A DNA stretch of 33,508 bases from CAZMGD01 sp964565705 (GCA_964565705.1 CAZMGD010000039.1:1-33508); one strand, 5' to 3'. Positions 14,700 to 23,065 are shown, counted from the first letter of the stretch. Numbers and translations: made by a program. Notes: a model not told the origin generated them from the letters alone.

Positions 14700-15926
14700 G
14701 TGGACGAACGGCACGACGTCATCGTCGTGGGCGCCGGCTTGGCCGGGTTGTCGCTGGCCACAGCACTGACCGCTGCTGGTCGGGACGTCGTGGTGGTGGA
14801 GGCTCGTTCGCGCGTCGGTGGGCGGGTGTTCAGCCACCGCTTCGGCAACGGTCAGTGGTGCGAGCGCGGCGCCGAGTTCGTCGACGCGTCGCACGAGCGG
14901 GTGCTCGCGTTGGCCGACCGGCTCGGCCTCGACCTCCTCGACCGTGCTCCCGCTGGAGATGCGGCGCACGAATTGCTGGACGTCGCCGGCCGCGTGTCGC
15001 CGCTCTCCGCGCACCCTGACGTGCTCGCGGCCTGGCACGAGTTCGAGTCGGCGGTCGCGGCGATCGGCCCCGACGACGACGCACCGGTGTCGGCGATGGT
15101 GGCCGCGCAGCCTGCCGGCGTCTACGCGTCCACCTATGTGGGACGCGCGATCCGCACCGAGTGGATGCTGCCACCCTCTGAGCTGAGCCAGCAGGCGATC
15201 GCCGTCCAGCGCCCCGTGGACGGTCGCGAGCGGTACCGGGTCCGCGGCGGCAACGACCAGCTCGCGAGCCGCTTGGCCGCGCCGCTGGGCGACGTCGTCC
15301 GGCTCACCGCTGCGGTCCGGTCGCTCGACGCCGACGCCGGCCGCGTCGACCTCGTCGACGGTACAGCGCTCCGCGGGGATGTCGTGATCGCGACCGTTCC
15401 CCTGCCGGTGCTCGGACGGATGTGGGCGGACGCGCCGGCGGAGCTGACGGCGATCGGCTACGGCGTCGGGGGCAAGGTCAGCATCCAGTTCGACCGCCGG
15501 CTGTGGCGGGACTACGGCCGCAGCGGCTCCGTGCACAGCGATCGGGCCTGGGGACAGCTGTGGGAGACCACGGACGTCCAGCCGGGCGACACCGGCGTGC
15601 TGACCGCGCTCCTGTCCAGCCACGACGGCGCCGCGCTGCTCACGTTCACCGACCTGCGCCGCCGCCTGATCGCCGAGATCGACCGGATCTTCCCCGGGAC
15701 GCGGGGGCTCGCCGGCGACGCGGTGCTGACCGATTGGACCAACGATCCCTACAGCCTCGGCTGCTACGTCGCGGCGAGCCCCGGTCAGCTGGCAGCGGCC
15801 GGCGACCTCCTGCAGCGTCCCCACGGGAAGCTGTGGTTGGCCGGTGAGCACACCGAGCGGGCCTCGGGGTTCATGGAGTCCGCGCTCGCCAGTGCAGCAC
15901 GGGTCGCCGGCGCGCTGCTCGGATGA
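14700..15926 (+). CDS. Flavin monoamine oxidase family protein
   Basis: The 408-residue protein opens with an FAD-binding Rossmann fold (DVIVVGAGLAGLSLATALTA, then VVVVEARSRVGGRVFS). This is the dinucleotide motif plus the GG doublet typical of monoamine/phytoene-type oxidoreductases. The C-terminal FAD-contact segment is LWLAGEHTERASGFMESALA. Family members oxidise amines, polyamines, protoporphyrinogen or carotenoid precursors with O2 as acceptor; the substrate here cannot be read. No signal peptide is visible, so it is probably cytosolic. GTG 14700 lies 1 nt after the rnhB stop, and the gene's last 4 nt (ATGA) overlap the start of pabBC, so translational coupling is likely. Confidence 0.88.
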   Translation: MDERHDVIVVGAGLAGLSLATALTAAGRDVVVVEARSRVGGRVFSHRFGNGQWCERGAEFVDASHERVLALADRLGLDLLDRAPAGDAAHELLDVAGRVSPLSAHPDVLAAWHEFESAVAAIGPDDDAPVSAMVAAQPAGVYASTYVGRAIRTEWMLPPSELSQQAIAVQRPVDGRERYRVRGGNDQLASRLAAPLGDVVRLTAAVRSLDADAGRVDLVDGTALRGDVVIATVPLPVLGRMWADAPAELTAIGYGVGGKVSIQFDRRLWRDYGRSGSVHSDRAWGQLWETTDVQPGDTGVLTALLSSHDGAALLTFTDLRRRLIAEIDRIFPGTRGLAGDAVLTDWTNDPYSLGCYVAASPGQLAAAGDLLQRPHGKLWLAGEHTERASGFMESALASAARVAGALLG

Positions 15927-17650
15927 TCCGCCTCGACGACCTGACACCGGGCGGTCGGAGTCTGCGCTTCGACGACCCGGTCGCGCAGGGTCGCGCCCAT
16001 CGCCTCGGCGATGTGGTCGGTTGTGTCGAGATGGCCGAGGCGCGAGCCCGCGATGGCGAGTGGGTGGTCTTCGTGCTCGCCTACGAAGCCGCGTCGGCAC
16101 TCGACCCGGCGATGCGCACAGCGCCGAGCCCGCCGCCCGGCGTGCCGTACGCCTGGTGGCAGTCGTTCACCGCAACCGAGACGGTCGCCCGCCCGGCACC
16201 AACACATTCGCGCGTGGTGCAGCGGTCGCGGCGCCCGAACCGCCATCCCTATCCCGACGCGGTCCAGCTCATCCGCGAGCGGATCGCCCGCGGCGACGTC
16301 TATCAGGTCAACGTCACGGACCGCTTCGAAGGTGTCTATGCCGGGACAGCGCTCGACACCTACCGCGCCCTGATCGGCGTGCAGACCTGCGCGTTCGGCG
16401 CCTACGTCGAGATGGACGACCGAATCGTCGCATCGGCGTCGCCCGAACTGTTCTTCCGCTGGGACGACGACATCGTGACCTGTCGGCCGATGAAAGGTAC
16501 GGCGCCGCGACATCCGCGCGCCGGGTTGGACGACGCGGTCGGCTCCGCCCTCGCCGGATCCGCGAAGGACCGCGCCGAGAACGTGATGATCGTCGACCTG
16601 CTGCGCAACGATCTCGGCCGCATCGCCCGCACCGGCACGGTGTCGGTGCCGACGCTGTTCGCGCTGGAGCGCTACGAGACCGTGTGGCAACTGACCTCCA
16701 CGGTCCGGGCGCACCTGCCGCCGACGGCGACGTTGACCAGCGTGCTGCGTGCGCTGTTCCCGTGCGGATCGGTGACGGGAGCACCCAAGATCGCCGCGAT
16801 GGACGTGATCGCCGAGCTGGAAGCAGAGCCGCGGGGCGTGTACTGCGGGGCGATCGGCCTGCTGTGTCCGGATGGTCACGGCCCGCGTGCGGTGTGCTCG
16901 GTGCCGATCCGCACCGCGGTGCTCGACCCCTCGACCGCCACGTTCGAGTACGGGGCGGGCGCTGGCATCACCTGGTCGTCCGATCCCGAGGCAGAGGATG
17001 CAGAGGTGCGGGACAAGGCGCGGATCCTCACCAGATCGCACCGTGAGCTGTCGCTGCTGGAGACGCTGCGCCTCGACGAGGACGGCCTCCACCACCTGGA
17101 CCTGCACCTGGAACGCCTCGCCGCGTCCGCTCACTGGTTCGGGTTCCCATTCGAGCGGCCGCGCGCGGTCGGGGCGCTCGCTGGCATCGAACCCCTGCCG
17201 AATGCCGAGCGCGTGCGGCTGCTGCTGGACCCCCATGGCGTGGTGGCGGTCGAGCGCGAGGCGCTGGTCGAGACGCTGCGGCCGGTTCGGTTGGCGGTGG
17301 ACGACGTGGTGAGCCGCTCGGACGATCCGTTCTGCTGCCACAAGACGACGTGGCGCCGGCACTACGACGACGCGCGCGCCCGACACCCGGACGCGGACGA
17401 CGTGGTGCTGGTCAACCAGAACGGGAACGTGATCGAGACGACGATCGCCAACCTGGCCGCGCGCATCGACGGGCGCTGGTGGTGCCCGCCGCTGGACGAC
17501 GGTGGCCTCGCTGGCATCGCCCGCCGGGTCGCGATCGAGTCGGGCCGCCTCGCCGAACGCTCGCTGACCCCCGCCGACCTCGCCGCCGCGGACGAGCTCG
17601 CCGTCCTCAACGACCTCCGCGGCTGGCGCCACGCCGTCCTGCTGTCCTGA
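15923..17650 (+). CDS. pabBC: Aminodeoxychorismate synthase component I fused to aminodeoxychorismate lyase (PabB-PabC)
   Basis: The 575-residue product joins two p-aminobenzoate enzymes of folate synthesis. Residues 1-360 form the chorismate-binding PabB domain: PMKGTAPR (about 190), RAENVMIVDLLRNDLGRIAR, and FPCGSVTGAPKIAAMDVIAE. Residues 365-575 form a class IV PLP aminotransferase/lyase domain: LETLRLDEDGLHHLDLHLER, the PLP lysine in CHKTTW (Lys474), and VLVNQNGNVIETTIANLAAR. PabB aminates chorismate with ammonia from the PabA glutaminase, which is not present here, and PabC releases pyruvate to give PABA. This fusion is a known arrangement. The start overlaps the amine-oxidase stop as ATGA. 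Confidence 0.92.
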   Translation: MIRLDDLTPGGRSLRFDDPVAQGRAHRLGDVVGCVEMAEARARDGEWVVFVLAYEAASALDPAMRTAPSPPPGVPYAWWQSFTATETVARPAPTHSRVVQRSRRPNRHPYPDAVQLIRERIARGDVYQVNVTDRFEGVYAGTALDTYRALIGVQTCAFGAYVEMDDRIVASASPELFFRWDDDIVTCRPMKGTAPRHPRAGLDDAVGSALAGSAKDRAENVMIVDLLRNDLGRIARTGTVSVPTLFALERYETVWQLTSTVRAHLPPTATLTSVLRALFPCGSVTGAPKIAAMDVIAELEAEPRGVYCGAIGLLCPDGHGPRAVCSVPIRTAVLDPSTATFEYGAGAGITWSSDPEAEDAEVRDKARILTRSHRELSLLETLRLDEDGLHHLDLHLERLAASAHWFGFPFERPRAVGALAGIEPLPNAERVRLLLDPHGVVAVEREALVETLRPVRLAVDDVVSRSDDPFCCHKTTWRRHYDDARARHPDADDVVLVNQNGNVIETTIANLAARIDGRWWCPPLDDGGLAGIARRVAIESGRLAERSLTPADLAAADELAVLNDLRGWRHAVLLS

Positions 17651-17674
17651 GCTCGCGGCGGTGGCCCGGACGCC

Positions 17675-17730
17675 GGTGTCAGAACGGGTTGGGGTCTGGC
17701 CTGGGCGGTGAGAGCCGATGTTCTGACACC
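17675..17730. terminator. Inverted repeat, upstream copy of duplicated hairpin
   Basis: Arms 17675-17685 and 17720-17730 (11 bp, perfect) enclose a 34-nt GC-rich loop. It sits 24 nt after the pabBC stop, so it could terminate that transcript. It is identical to the next copy. Confidence 0.5.
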
Positions 17731-17762
17731 TCGCGGGTCAGGCGTGGTCGAGCCCGGACGCC

Positions 17763-17818
17763 GGTGTCAGAACGGGTTGGGGTCTGGCCTGGGCGGTGAG
17801 AGCCGATGTTCTGACACC
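17763..17818. terminator. Inverted repeat, downstream copy of duplicated hairpin
   Basis: Arms 17763-17773 and 17808-17818 enclose the same 34-nt loop. It begins 7 nt beyond the stop of the minus-strand cystathionine gene and is its likely terminator. Arms can also pair between the two copies. Confidence 0.5.
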
Positions 17819-17825
17819 TCGCGGG

Positions 17826-18986
17826 TCAGGCGTGGTCGAGGGCCTGGTCGAGGTCGGCGACGAGGTCGGTGGTGGATTCGATGCCGACGGACAGCCGCAC
17901 CAGGTTCGCCGGGACCTCGAGCGGGGAGCCGGCGGCGGAGGCATGCGTCATCTGGCCGGGGTGCTCGATCAGGCTCTCCACCGCGCCGAGCGACTCGGCG
18001 AGCGTGAACAGCTCAGTCGCGGCGACGACCCGCAGCGCGGCCTCCTCGCCGCCGCGCAACGTGAAGCTGACCATCCCGCCGAAGTCGCGCATCTGGCGAG
18101 CCGCGGCGGCGTGGCCGGGGTGGTCGGGCAGCTGCGGGTAGAGCACCCGCTCCACGGCGGGGTGGGCCACCAGCAGATCGACCACGGCCCGGGCGTTGGT
18201 GCAGTGTCGGTCCATCCGCACGGCGAGCGTCTTGACGCCGCGCAGCACCAGGTAGCAGTCGAACGGCGCCGGCACCGCGCCCGCCGCGTTCTGCGTGTAG
18301 CGCAGCCGTTCCGCCAGCTCGTCGTCCTCGACGGCGAGGAACCCGCCGACGACATCGCTGTGGCCGCCGAGGTATTTCGTCGCCGAGTGGACGACGATGT
18401 CGGCCCCGTGGCGCAGGGGCTGCTGCAGGTATGGCGTGGCGAACGTGTTGTCGACGACGACGAGCGCGCCGCGCTCGTGGGCCACCTCGGCGATCGCCTC
18501 GATGTCGAGGCAGGTCAGCAGGGGATTGGTCGGCGTCTCCAGCCACACCATCGCCGCGCCGACCGGCCAGTCGTTGGCGAGCGCGTCGACGTCGGTGAGG
18601 TCGGCCGCGCTCCAACCGAGGCCCGTCGGGGCGTGCACCTGGGCGATCAGGCGGTACGTGCCACCGTAGGCGTCGTTGCCGAGCACCACCCGCTGGCCGG
18701 GCGCGAGCAGGCGCAGCACGTTGTCCTCGGCGGCGAGACCGCTGGCGAACGCGAGCCCGTGGGCGGCACCCTCCAGCGACGCCACGCACTCCTCCAGGGC
18801 AGCCCGGGTGGGGTTCCCGCTGCGCGAGTACTCGAACCCACGGTGGCCGCCGACCCCGTCCTGGGCGAACGTCGTCGAGAGGGTGATCGGGGTGACGACG
18901 GCGCCGGTCGTAGCGTCCGGTGCCTGCCCGGTGTGGATCGCGCGGGTCTCGAACCCCCAACCCTCCTGCTGCTCCTGCTCACCCAC
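17826..18986 (-). CDS. Cystathionine gamma-lyase/gamma-synthase (PLP, Cys/Met metabolism family)
   Basis: The 386-residue protein is a full-length member of the trans-sulfuration PLP family. FETRAIHTGQAPDATTGAVV and FEYSRSGNPTRAALEECVAS form the N-terminal signature. VVDNTFATPYLQQPL holds Asp179, which contacts the pyridine nitrogen. HSATKYLGGHSDVVGG carries the PLP lysine (Lys204). It either splits cystathionine into cysteine (gamma-lyase) or makes it from an activated homoserine (gamma-synthase). The neighbouring cystathionine beta-synthase favours gamma-lyase and reverse trans-sulfuration. GTG 18986 overlaps the upstream stop by 8 nt, with GGAGG shortly before it, so coupled translation is likely. 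The 3' end lies inside an 88-bp tandem duplication that leaves the protein intact. Confidence 0.9.
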   Translation of the reverse strand: MGEQEQQEGWGFETRAIHTGQAPDATTGAVVTPITLSTTFAQDGVGGHRGFEYSRSGNPTRAALEECVASLEGAAHGLAFASGLAAEDNVLRLLAPGQRVVLGNDAYGGTYRLIAQVHAPTGLGWSAADLTDVDALANDWPVGAAMVWLETPTNPLLTCLDIEAIAEVAHERGALVVVDNTFATPYLQQPLRHGADIVVHSATKYLGGHSDVVGGFLAVEDDELAERLRYTQNAAGAVPAPFDCYLVLRGVKTLAVRMDRHCTNARAVVDLLVAHPAVERVLYPQLPDHPGHAAAARQMRDFGGMVSFTLRGGEEAALRVVAATELFTLAESLGAVESLIEHPGQMTHASAAGSPLEVPANLVRLSVGIESTTDLVADLDQALDHA

Positions 18987-20403
18987 CGGAAGCCTCCGAG
19001 GCGATCGTCTCGAAGTACGTCAACACGTCGGTGCGCGACAGGACGCTGAGAGGGCGGCCGCCGGACAGCACGAGCAGCGCCGGCGAGCGGTCGAGCATCT
19101 CCACCGCGGTCGACACCTGCTGACCGACGCCGATCGTCGGCAGCTTCGGGCCCATCACCCGCTCCACCTCGAGATCGAGGACGGCGGGGTCGCCGGCGAT
19201 CGCCTTCATCAGCTCCAGCTCGTCGACCGCACCGGACACCTCGGCGGCAGCGAACGGCGGCGTGTTCTTGCAGACCGGCAGCTGGCTGATGTCGTTGGAG
19301 CGGAGGATGTCGACCGCCTGGCGCACCGTGTTCTCCGGGTTGACGTACAGCAGCTGCGGCGTGTCGCCCCGGGTGTCGAGGACTGCACCGACGCACTCGT
19401 CGCACTCGCGCAGGAACCCGAAGTTGGCCATCCAGTCGTCGTCGAACACGCGCGACAGGTAGCCGCGGCCGGAGTCGGGGTTGAGCACGACGACGATGTC
19501 GTCGGGTGCGGCGCGTCTGGCCACCTGGATCGCGGCGGCGACGGCCATCCCGCCGGAGCCACCGATGAGGATGCCCTCGACCTGGCTGACCCGGCGGGCG
19601 GTGAGGAAGCTCTCCTCGTCGCTGATCGCGATCACCTCGTCGTACAGCTCCGGGGCCCAGGCCGCGGGGAAGAAGTCCTCGCCGACGCCCTCCACGAGGT
19701 ACGGGCGGCCCGAGCCTCCGGAGAACACCGATCCCTGCGGGTCGGCGGCGACGATGCGCACGTCCGGGTTCATCGACTTCAGATAGCGGGCGGTGCCGGT
19801 GATCGATCCGCAGGTTCCGGCGCCGGCGACGAAGTGGGTGATCCGGCCGCCCGTCTGCTGCCAGAGCTCGGGTCCGGTCGTCTTCTCGTGCGACAGCGGG
19901 TTGTTCGGGTTGGCGTACTGGTTCGGGCGGAACGCGTCCAGCTCGACGGTCAGGCGTTCGGCGACGGAGTAGTAGCTCTGCGGATCGTCGGGGGCGACGG
20001 CGACCGGGCACACGACCACCTCGGCGCCGTAGGCGCGCAGCAGCGAGATCTTCTCCGGCGCCACCTTGTCGGTCATCACGAACACGCACCGGTAGCCGCG
20101 CTGGGCGGCGACGATCGCCAGGCCGACGCCGGTGTTGCCGCTCGTCGGCTCGACGATCGTGCCCCCGGGCTTCAACAGGCCGTCGCGCTCGGCGGCGAGC
20201 ACCATCTCCAGCGCCGGGCGGTCCTTGGAGGACGCGCCGGGGTTGCTGGTCTCCATCTTCATCGTCAGCACGCAGGCGATGCCCTCGACCTCGCTGATCC
20301 GCTTCAGGCGCACGAGCGGCGTGTTGCCGATCAGGTCGAGCACGCTGTCGGCGATCGCCGTGCCGTGCAGCCTGGTATCGGACGACTCGTTCCCCCACGG
20401 CAT
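18979..20403 (-). CDS. Cystathionine beta-synthase with C-terminal CBS domains
   Basis: The 474-residue protein has a fold-type II PLP catalytic domain (about 12-335). The PLP lysine is Lys60 in SNPGASSKDR, the substrate/phosphate loop is PTSGNTGVGLA (about 86-96), and a glycine-rich loop is GAGTCGSITGTARYLKSMNP. Two CBS repeats follow (about 345-474), including YVNPENTVRQAVDILRSNDI and IGVGQQVSTAVEMLDRSPAL; these bind adenosyl ligands and regulate activity in homologues. It condenses homocysteine with serine to cystathionine. Unlike human CBS it shows no N-terminal haem segment. ATG 20403 has TACCCT 7 nt upstream. It is transcribed together with the overlapping gamma-lyase gene and diverges from the SWIM/MoxR cassette. 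Confidence 0.93.
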   Translation of the reverse strand: MPWGNESSDTRLHGTAIADSVLDLIGNTPLVRLKRISEVEGIACVLTMKMETSNPGASSKDRPALEMVLAAERDGLLKPGGTIVEPTSGNTGVGLAIVAAQRGYRCVFVMTDKVAPEKISLLRAYGAEVVVCPVAVAPDDPQSYYSVAERLTVELDAFRPNQYANPNNPLSHEKTTGPELWQQTGGRITHFVAGAGTCGSITGTARYLKSMNPDVRIVAADPQGSVFSGGSGRPYLVEGVGEDFFPAAWAPELYDEVIAISDEESFLTARRVSQVEGILIGGSGGMAVAAAIQVARRAAPDDIVVVLNPDSGRGYLSRVFDDDWMANFGFLRECDECVGAVLDTRGDTPQLLYVNPENTVRQAVDILRSNDISQLPVCKNTPPFAAAEVSGAVDELELMKAIAGDPAVLDLEVERVMGPKLPTIGVGQQVSTAVEMLDRSPALLVLSGGRPLSVLSRTDVLTYFETIASEASGG

Positions 20404-20410
20404 AGGTCCG

Positions 20411-20416
20411 AGGGTA
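20411..20416 (-). promoter_or_regulatory. -10 element TACCCT for the cystathionine beta-synthase operon (leaderless)
   Basis: On the minus strand TACCCT lies 7 nt before ATG 20403. Confidence 0.55.
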
Positions 20417-20450
20417 CCGGGCCCCGCGAAACCGTGTGAGACCCCCTCGG

Positions 20451-20456
20451 TACGGT
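20451..20456 (+). promoter_or_regulatory. -10 element TACGGT for the SWIM/MoxR/VWA cassette (leaderless)
   Basis: TACGGT lies 7 nt before GTG 20464. The intergenic region is 60 bp, so this promoter and the divergent one at 20411-20416 are within 35 bp and probably compete or share a regulator. Confidence 0.58.
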
Positions 20457-20463
20457 GGTCGGC

Positions 20464-21948
20464 GTGGAGATCCCCGACGATCCGACGACGCCCCGGCCCC
20501 CGGCCGAACGATGGTCCGACGAGCAGGTGGTCGCGCTCGCTCCGGGCCGGATCGGTGCTGCCCGGGCGATCGCTGAGCCGTCGGGGTGGTCGGACCTCGG
20601 TGCCGACGACCGGGCGTTGTGGGGCCACTGCGGTGGTGCCGGGCGCGAGCCCTACGACGTCGCCGTCGACCATGCCCACGTACAGGCCACGTGCTCGTGT
20701 CCGAGCCGGCAGCGCCCGTGCAAGCACGCGCTCGCGCTGATGCTGCTGTGGGCCCACGGCCAGGTGCCGGCCGGCGACCGTCCAGCACGCCTCGGCCGGT
20801 GGCTGGCAACGAACGCGGCGCGCGCTGCCGCGGCCACACCGGCGACGGGCCCCGCGCCGCCGGTGAGCGGTGAGGAGCCGGCCGACGGGGGTGAGGCGCC
20901 AGGCGTCGACGCGGTGGGGGAGGCGCCGCCACTCGAGCCCGACCCGGCACCGGAGCGTCCACCACCGACCGACCGAGACAACACGCGAGCGGCGCGGGTC
21001 GCGGTCGGCTTGGCCGACCTCGATCGGTGGCTGGTCGACCGGATGCGAGCCGGCCTGTCCGATCCGGCGCTCGGCTCGTACGCCACGTGGGACGCCGTCG
21101 CAGCCCGGCTCGTCGACGCCCAGGCCGGTGCGCTGGCCAACCGTGTGCGGCGAGTAGGTGCCGCCGTCGGCACGCGCCCCGACTGGCACGACCACGTGCT
21201 CGCCGAGCTCGGCGTGCTGCACCTGCTCGCCTGCGCCGGGCAGCGGCTCGGCGAGCTGCCGGCCGACCTCGCCGACGGGGTGGCGTCTGCGGTCGGTTGG
21301 CAGGTTCGCCAGGCCGACGTGCTGGCCAACACGCCGCAGACCGACACGTGGTTCGTCGCCGGGCGAAGCGACGCGCTGGAGGATCGCATCGTCGTGCGCC
21401 GGCTGTGGCTGTGGGGCGCGCGGCACGGCTGGGCGATGTTGCTGTCGTTCGCCGCGTTCGGCCAGTCGCTGGCCGACCGGCCGCGGGTCGGCACGTGGAT
21501 CCACGGCGACGTGCACCGCTACCCAGGTGCCGTGCGGCTGCGGTCGCTGCTCGGCGACGTCACCGAGGCCGAGCCCGAGCAGCGAGTCCAGCTCGTGGGC
21601 GGCAGCATCGACGACGCATGCGCCTCGGTCGGCCGAGCGCTGGCCACCGAGCCGTGGCTGGAGCGGTATCCCTTGGCTGCCCGTGCCGCGGTGTCGCGCC
21701 ACCACGACCGCTGGGTGCTGACCGATGCCGAGGGAGCGCTGCCGCTCGCCGGCGCGGCCACGTCCGACGAGCTCGCCGTGCTGATCGCGGCGACCGCAGC
21801 CGGACCGGAGACGATCGTGGCCGAGTGGACGCCGCAAGGGGTCGTGCCGATCGCGGTCCACGCCGGCGGCCGGGCCATCGACGTCGGGCCGCGGGAGGGT
21901 TTCACCGGTCGCCCGCTGCGCGATGTGGTCGCACGGGGGCGATGGTGA
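20464..21948 (+). CDS. SWIM zinc-finger protein, first gene of the MoxR/VWA cassette
   Basis: The 494-residue protein has a SWIM zinc finger near the N-terminus: Cys77, Cys79, Cys86 and His88 in TCSCPSRQRPCKHAL, the C-x-C-x(n)-C-x-H pattern. SWIM fingers bind DNA or protein. An acidic Pro/Ala-rich linker follows (about 115-180). The C-terminal 310 residues are Trp-rich and alpha-helical in feel (for example RRLWLWGARHGWAMLLSFAA), with no catalytic motif I recognise. The architecture resembles E. coli YehQ as I recall it. GTG 20464 is chosen over in-frame GTG 20455 because the -10-like TACGGT covers the latter. Its stop overlaps the next start by 7 nt. Confidence 0.85.
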   Translation: MEIPDDPTTPRPPAERWSDEQVVALAPGRIGAARAIAEPSGWSDLGADDRALWGHCGGAGREPYDVAVDHAHVQATCSCPSRQRPCKHALALMLLWAHGQVPAGDRPARLGRWLATNAARAAAATPATGPAPPVSGEEPADGGEAPGVDAVGEAPPLEPDPAPERPPPTDRDNTRAARVAVGLADLDRWLVDRMRAGLSDPALGSYATWDAVAARLVDAQAGALANRVRRVGAAVGTRPDWHDHVLAELGVLHLLACAGQRLGELPADLADGVASAVGWQVRQADVLANTPQTDTWFVAGRSDALEDRIVVRRLWLWGARHGWAMLLSFAAFGQSLADRPRVGTWIHGDVHRYPGAVRLRSLLGDVTEAEPEQRVQLVGGSIDDACASVGRALATEPWLERYPLAARAAVSRHHDRWVLTDAEGALPLAGAATSDELAVLIAATAAGPETIVAEWTPQGVVPIAVHAGGRAIDVGPREGFTGRPLRDVVARGRW

Positions 21949-22769
21949 CCACCGACCTGGCGTCGCACTGGCACGACCTGTTCGGCGCGGCCCTCCTCGG
22001 CGCCGCCCGCCGCCACCCGCCGGCGCCGCCGCCCGGCCCGATCGCCGAGCTGCTCGTCGAGCTGCCGCCTCCCGACGCGGCAACCAACCTGCTCGAGCAG
22101 GTCGCAGCCACGGCGGCGCTGCGGCGGGCCGGTGCTGCGCCGCTGGCCGCGGCGCCGCCGCTGCAACCCCCGTCCACCGACGGACGCCCGGAGATCCCCG
22201 AGATCGCGGTGGCCCGGCTGGCCCACGTGCTGGACAGCTGGCCGGCGCTCGAGCCCGAGTGGCTCGGCGCGGTGATCGCCGGGGGTTGGCGGTTTGGCCC
22301 CGACACCGCGGTGTCGCTGCTGCGTCGACACCGCACCGACGCCGCGCTCTTGCCACTGGTGCTCGACGCCGCTGGCCCGCTCGCCGGCTGGCTCGCCGAG
22401 CACGTGCCGTCGCTCGCCCCACCCCGTCGCACGGTCACCCGCGACGTCTCCCCGGAACCGTCGTTGGCCGGGGTGCCCGATTCGTTGGTGGCGGTGCTCG
22501 CCGCGTCCGCCGATGAATCGGCGGCCGCGATCACGACCTGGTTCTCACTGCACCACGCCTCGCCGGCCCACCGTGCGCCACTCGTCGCGTGGATGATCCA
22601 CCTGCCGCCGCCGTCGCTGCCCGCGGTGGCCGATGCCCTGCGTGCCGTCGCCACCGACCCGGGTGGCACGATGCTGGCAGCCACGCTCACCGACCTCGCC
22701 ATGACCCGACACCTGATGCTCCTCGATCTCCACCGCGACCACGCCACCGCGCCGACGGCTCGCACCTGA
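21942..22769 (+). CDS. DUF5691-like protein of the MoxR/VWA cassette
   Basis: The 275-residue protein begins MVTTDLASHWHDLFGAALLG and has an Ala/Leu-rich, probably helical-repeat body (WPALEPEWLGAVIAGGWRFG, LVAVLAASADESAAAITTWF, HRAPLVAWMIHLPPPSLPAV). I assign it to DUF5691 from its position and general look, not from a diagnostic motif. The family has no known activity. ATG 21942 overlaps the SWIM-gene stop. The C-terminus looks abnormal: 22 nt near the end recur 53 bp downstream (22710-22731 and 22763-22784), and the TGA lies between the two copies. Removing one 53-bp unit would extend the frame into the next small ORF. The present stop may therefore be a secondary truncation. Confidence 0.7.
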   Translation: MVTTDLASHWHDLFGAALLGAARRHPPAPPPGPIAELLVELPPPDAATNLLEQVAATAALRRAGAAPLAAAPPLQPPSTDGRPEIPEIAVARLAHVLDSWPALEPEWLGAVIAGGWRFGPDTAVSLLRRHRTDAALLPLVLDAAGPLAGWLAEHVPSLAPPRRTVTRDVSPEPSLAGVPDSLVAVLAASADESAAAITTWFSLHHASPAHRAPLVAWMIHLPPPSLPAVADALRAVATDPGGTMLAATLTDLAMTRHLMLLDLHRDHATAPTART

Positions 22770-22784
22770 TGCTCCTCGATCTCC
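22710..22784. repeat. 22-bp direct repeat, copies 53 bp apart, around the DUF5691-like stop
   Basis: Copies 22710-22731 and 22763-22784 are identical and both can encode the peptide HLMLLDL, but in different frames because 53 is not a multiple of three. Confidence 0.9.
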
Positions 22785-23065
22785 GCCCCACGCAGCTGGG
22801 CCTGGCCCGGTCGCTCGCGACCTGGCGGCTGGCGAACCTGCCCCGGTCATGCGCCGGCGCCGCGGTGGCAGATGATCCGGTCTCACCGACGCTGGTCCGG
22901 GCCGGCCGAGCTCTGACAGCGCGGCGGCAACTCGCCCGACCGGGCACCGCCGGGCAGGTCGCCACGGTCCCGACGGAGACGTCCACCCCGACCGAGTCGT
23001 CCACCCGACCGAGTCGTCCACCCCGACCGAGACGAGCGCGAGCACCGATGGTCGATGACCGCTGA
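22769..23065 (+). pseudogene. Small ORF or displaced tail of the DUF5691-like protein, probably frameshifted
   Basis: As written, ATG 22769 overlaps the upstream TGA (TGATG) and gives 98 residues: MLLDLRPTQLGLARSLATWR, then Ala/Arg-rich sequence ending in Pro/Arg-rich PSRPPRPRRARAPMVDDR. The codons have high third-position GC for about two thirds of its length, then degrade at a triple repeat (22981-23032). The middle repeat lacks one C. Restoring it gives a regular TPTESSTPTESSTPTET tail, and the stop then becomes the TGA of 23055-23058 (ATGA), exactly overlapping the ATPase start. So either a small real gene or the broken C-terminus of the preceding one lies here. Whether the error is in the genome or in the sequence cannot be told. 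Confidence 0.45.
22981..23032. repeat. Three tandem copies of an 18-bp unit, the middle copy 1 nt short
   Basis: Units at 22981-22998 (18 nt), 22999-23015 (17 nt, four C's reduced to three) and 23016-23032 (last base differs) share GTCCACCCCGACCGAG. In frame with the complete units they encode repeats of Ser/Thr-Pro-Thr-Glu. Confidence 0.85.

Larger units (their letters stand above)
17665..17840. repeat. Exact 88-bp tandem duplication containing a terminator-like hairpin and the end of the cystathionine gene
   Basis: Copy 1 is 17665-17752 and copy 2 is 17753-17840, with no mismatch that I can find. On the minus strand, copy 2 carries the last codons and stop of the cystathionine gene (Leu-Asp-His-Ala-stop), and copy 1 repeats them outside the gene. 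Each copy also has the 11-bp inverted repeat GGTGTCAGAAC/GTTCTGACACC. Confidence 0.93.

Noticed and set aside
20404..22422. N-terminal extension of cystathionine beta-synthase by about 670 residues on the minus strand
   Set aside because: The extension is antisense to the SWIM and DUF5691-like genes and is low-complexity. The family start MPWGNESSDT at 20403 has a -10-like element directly upstream.
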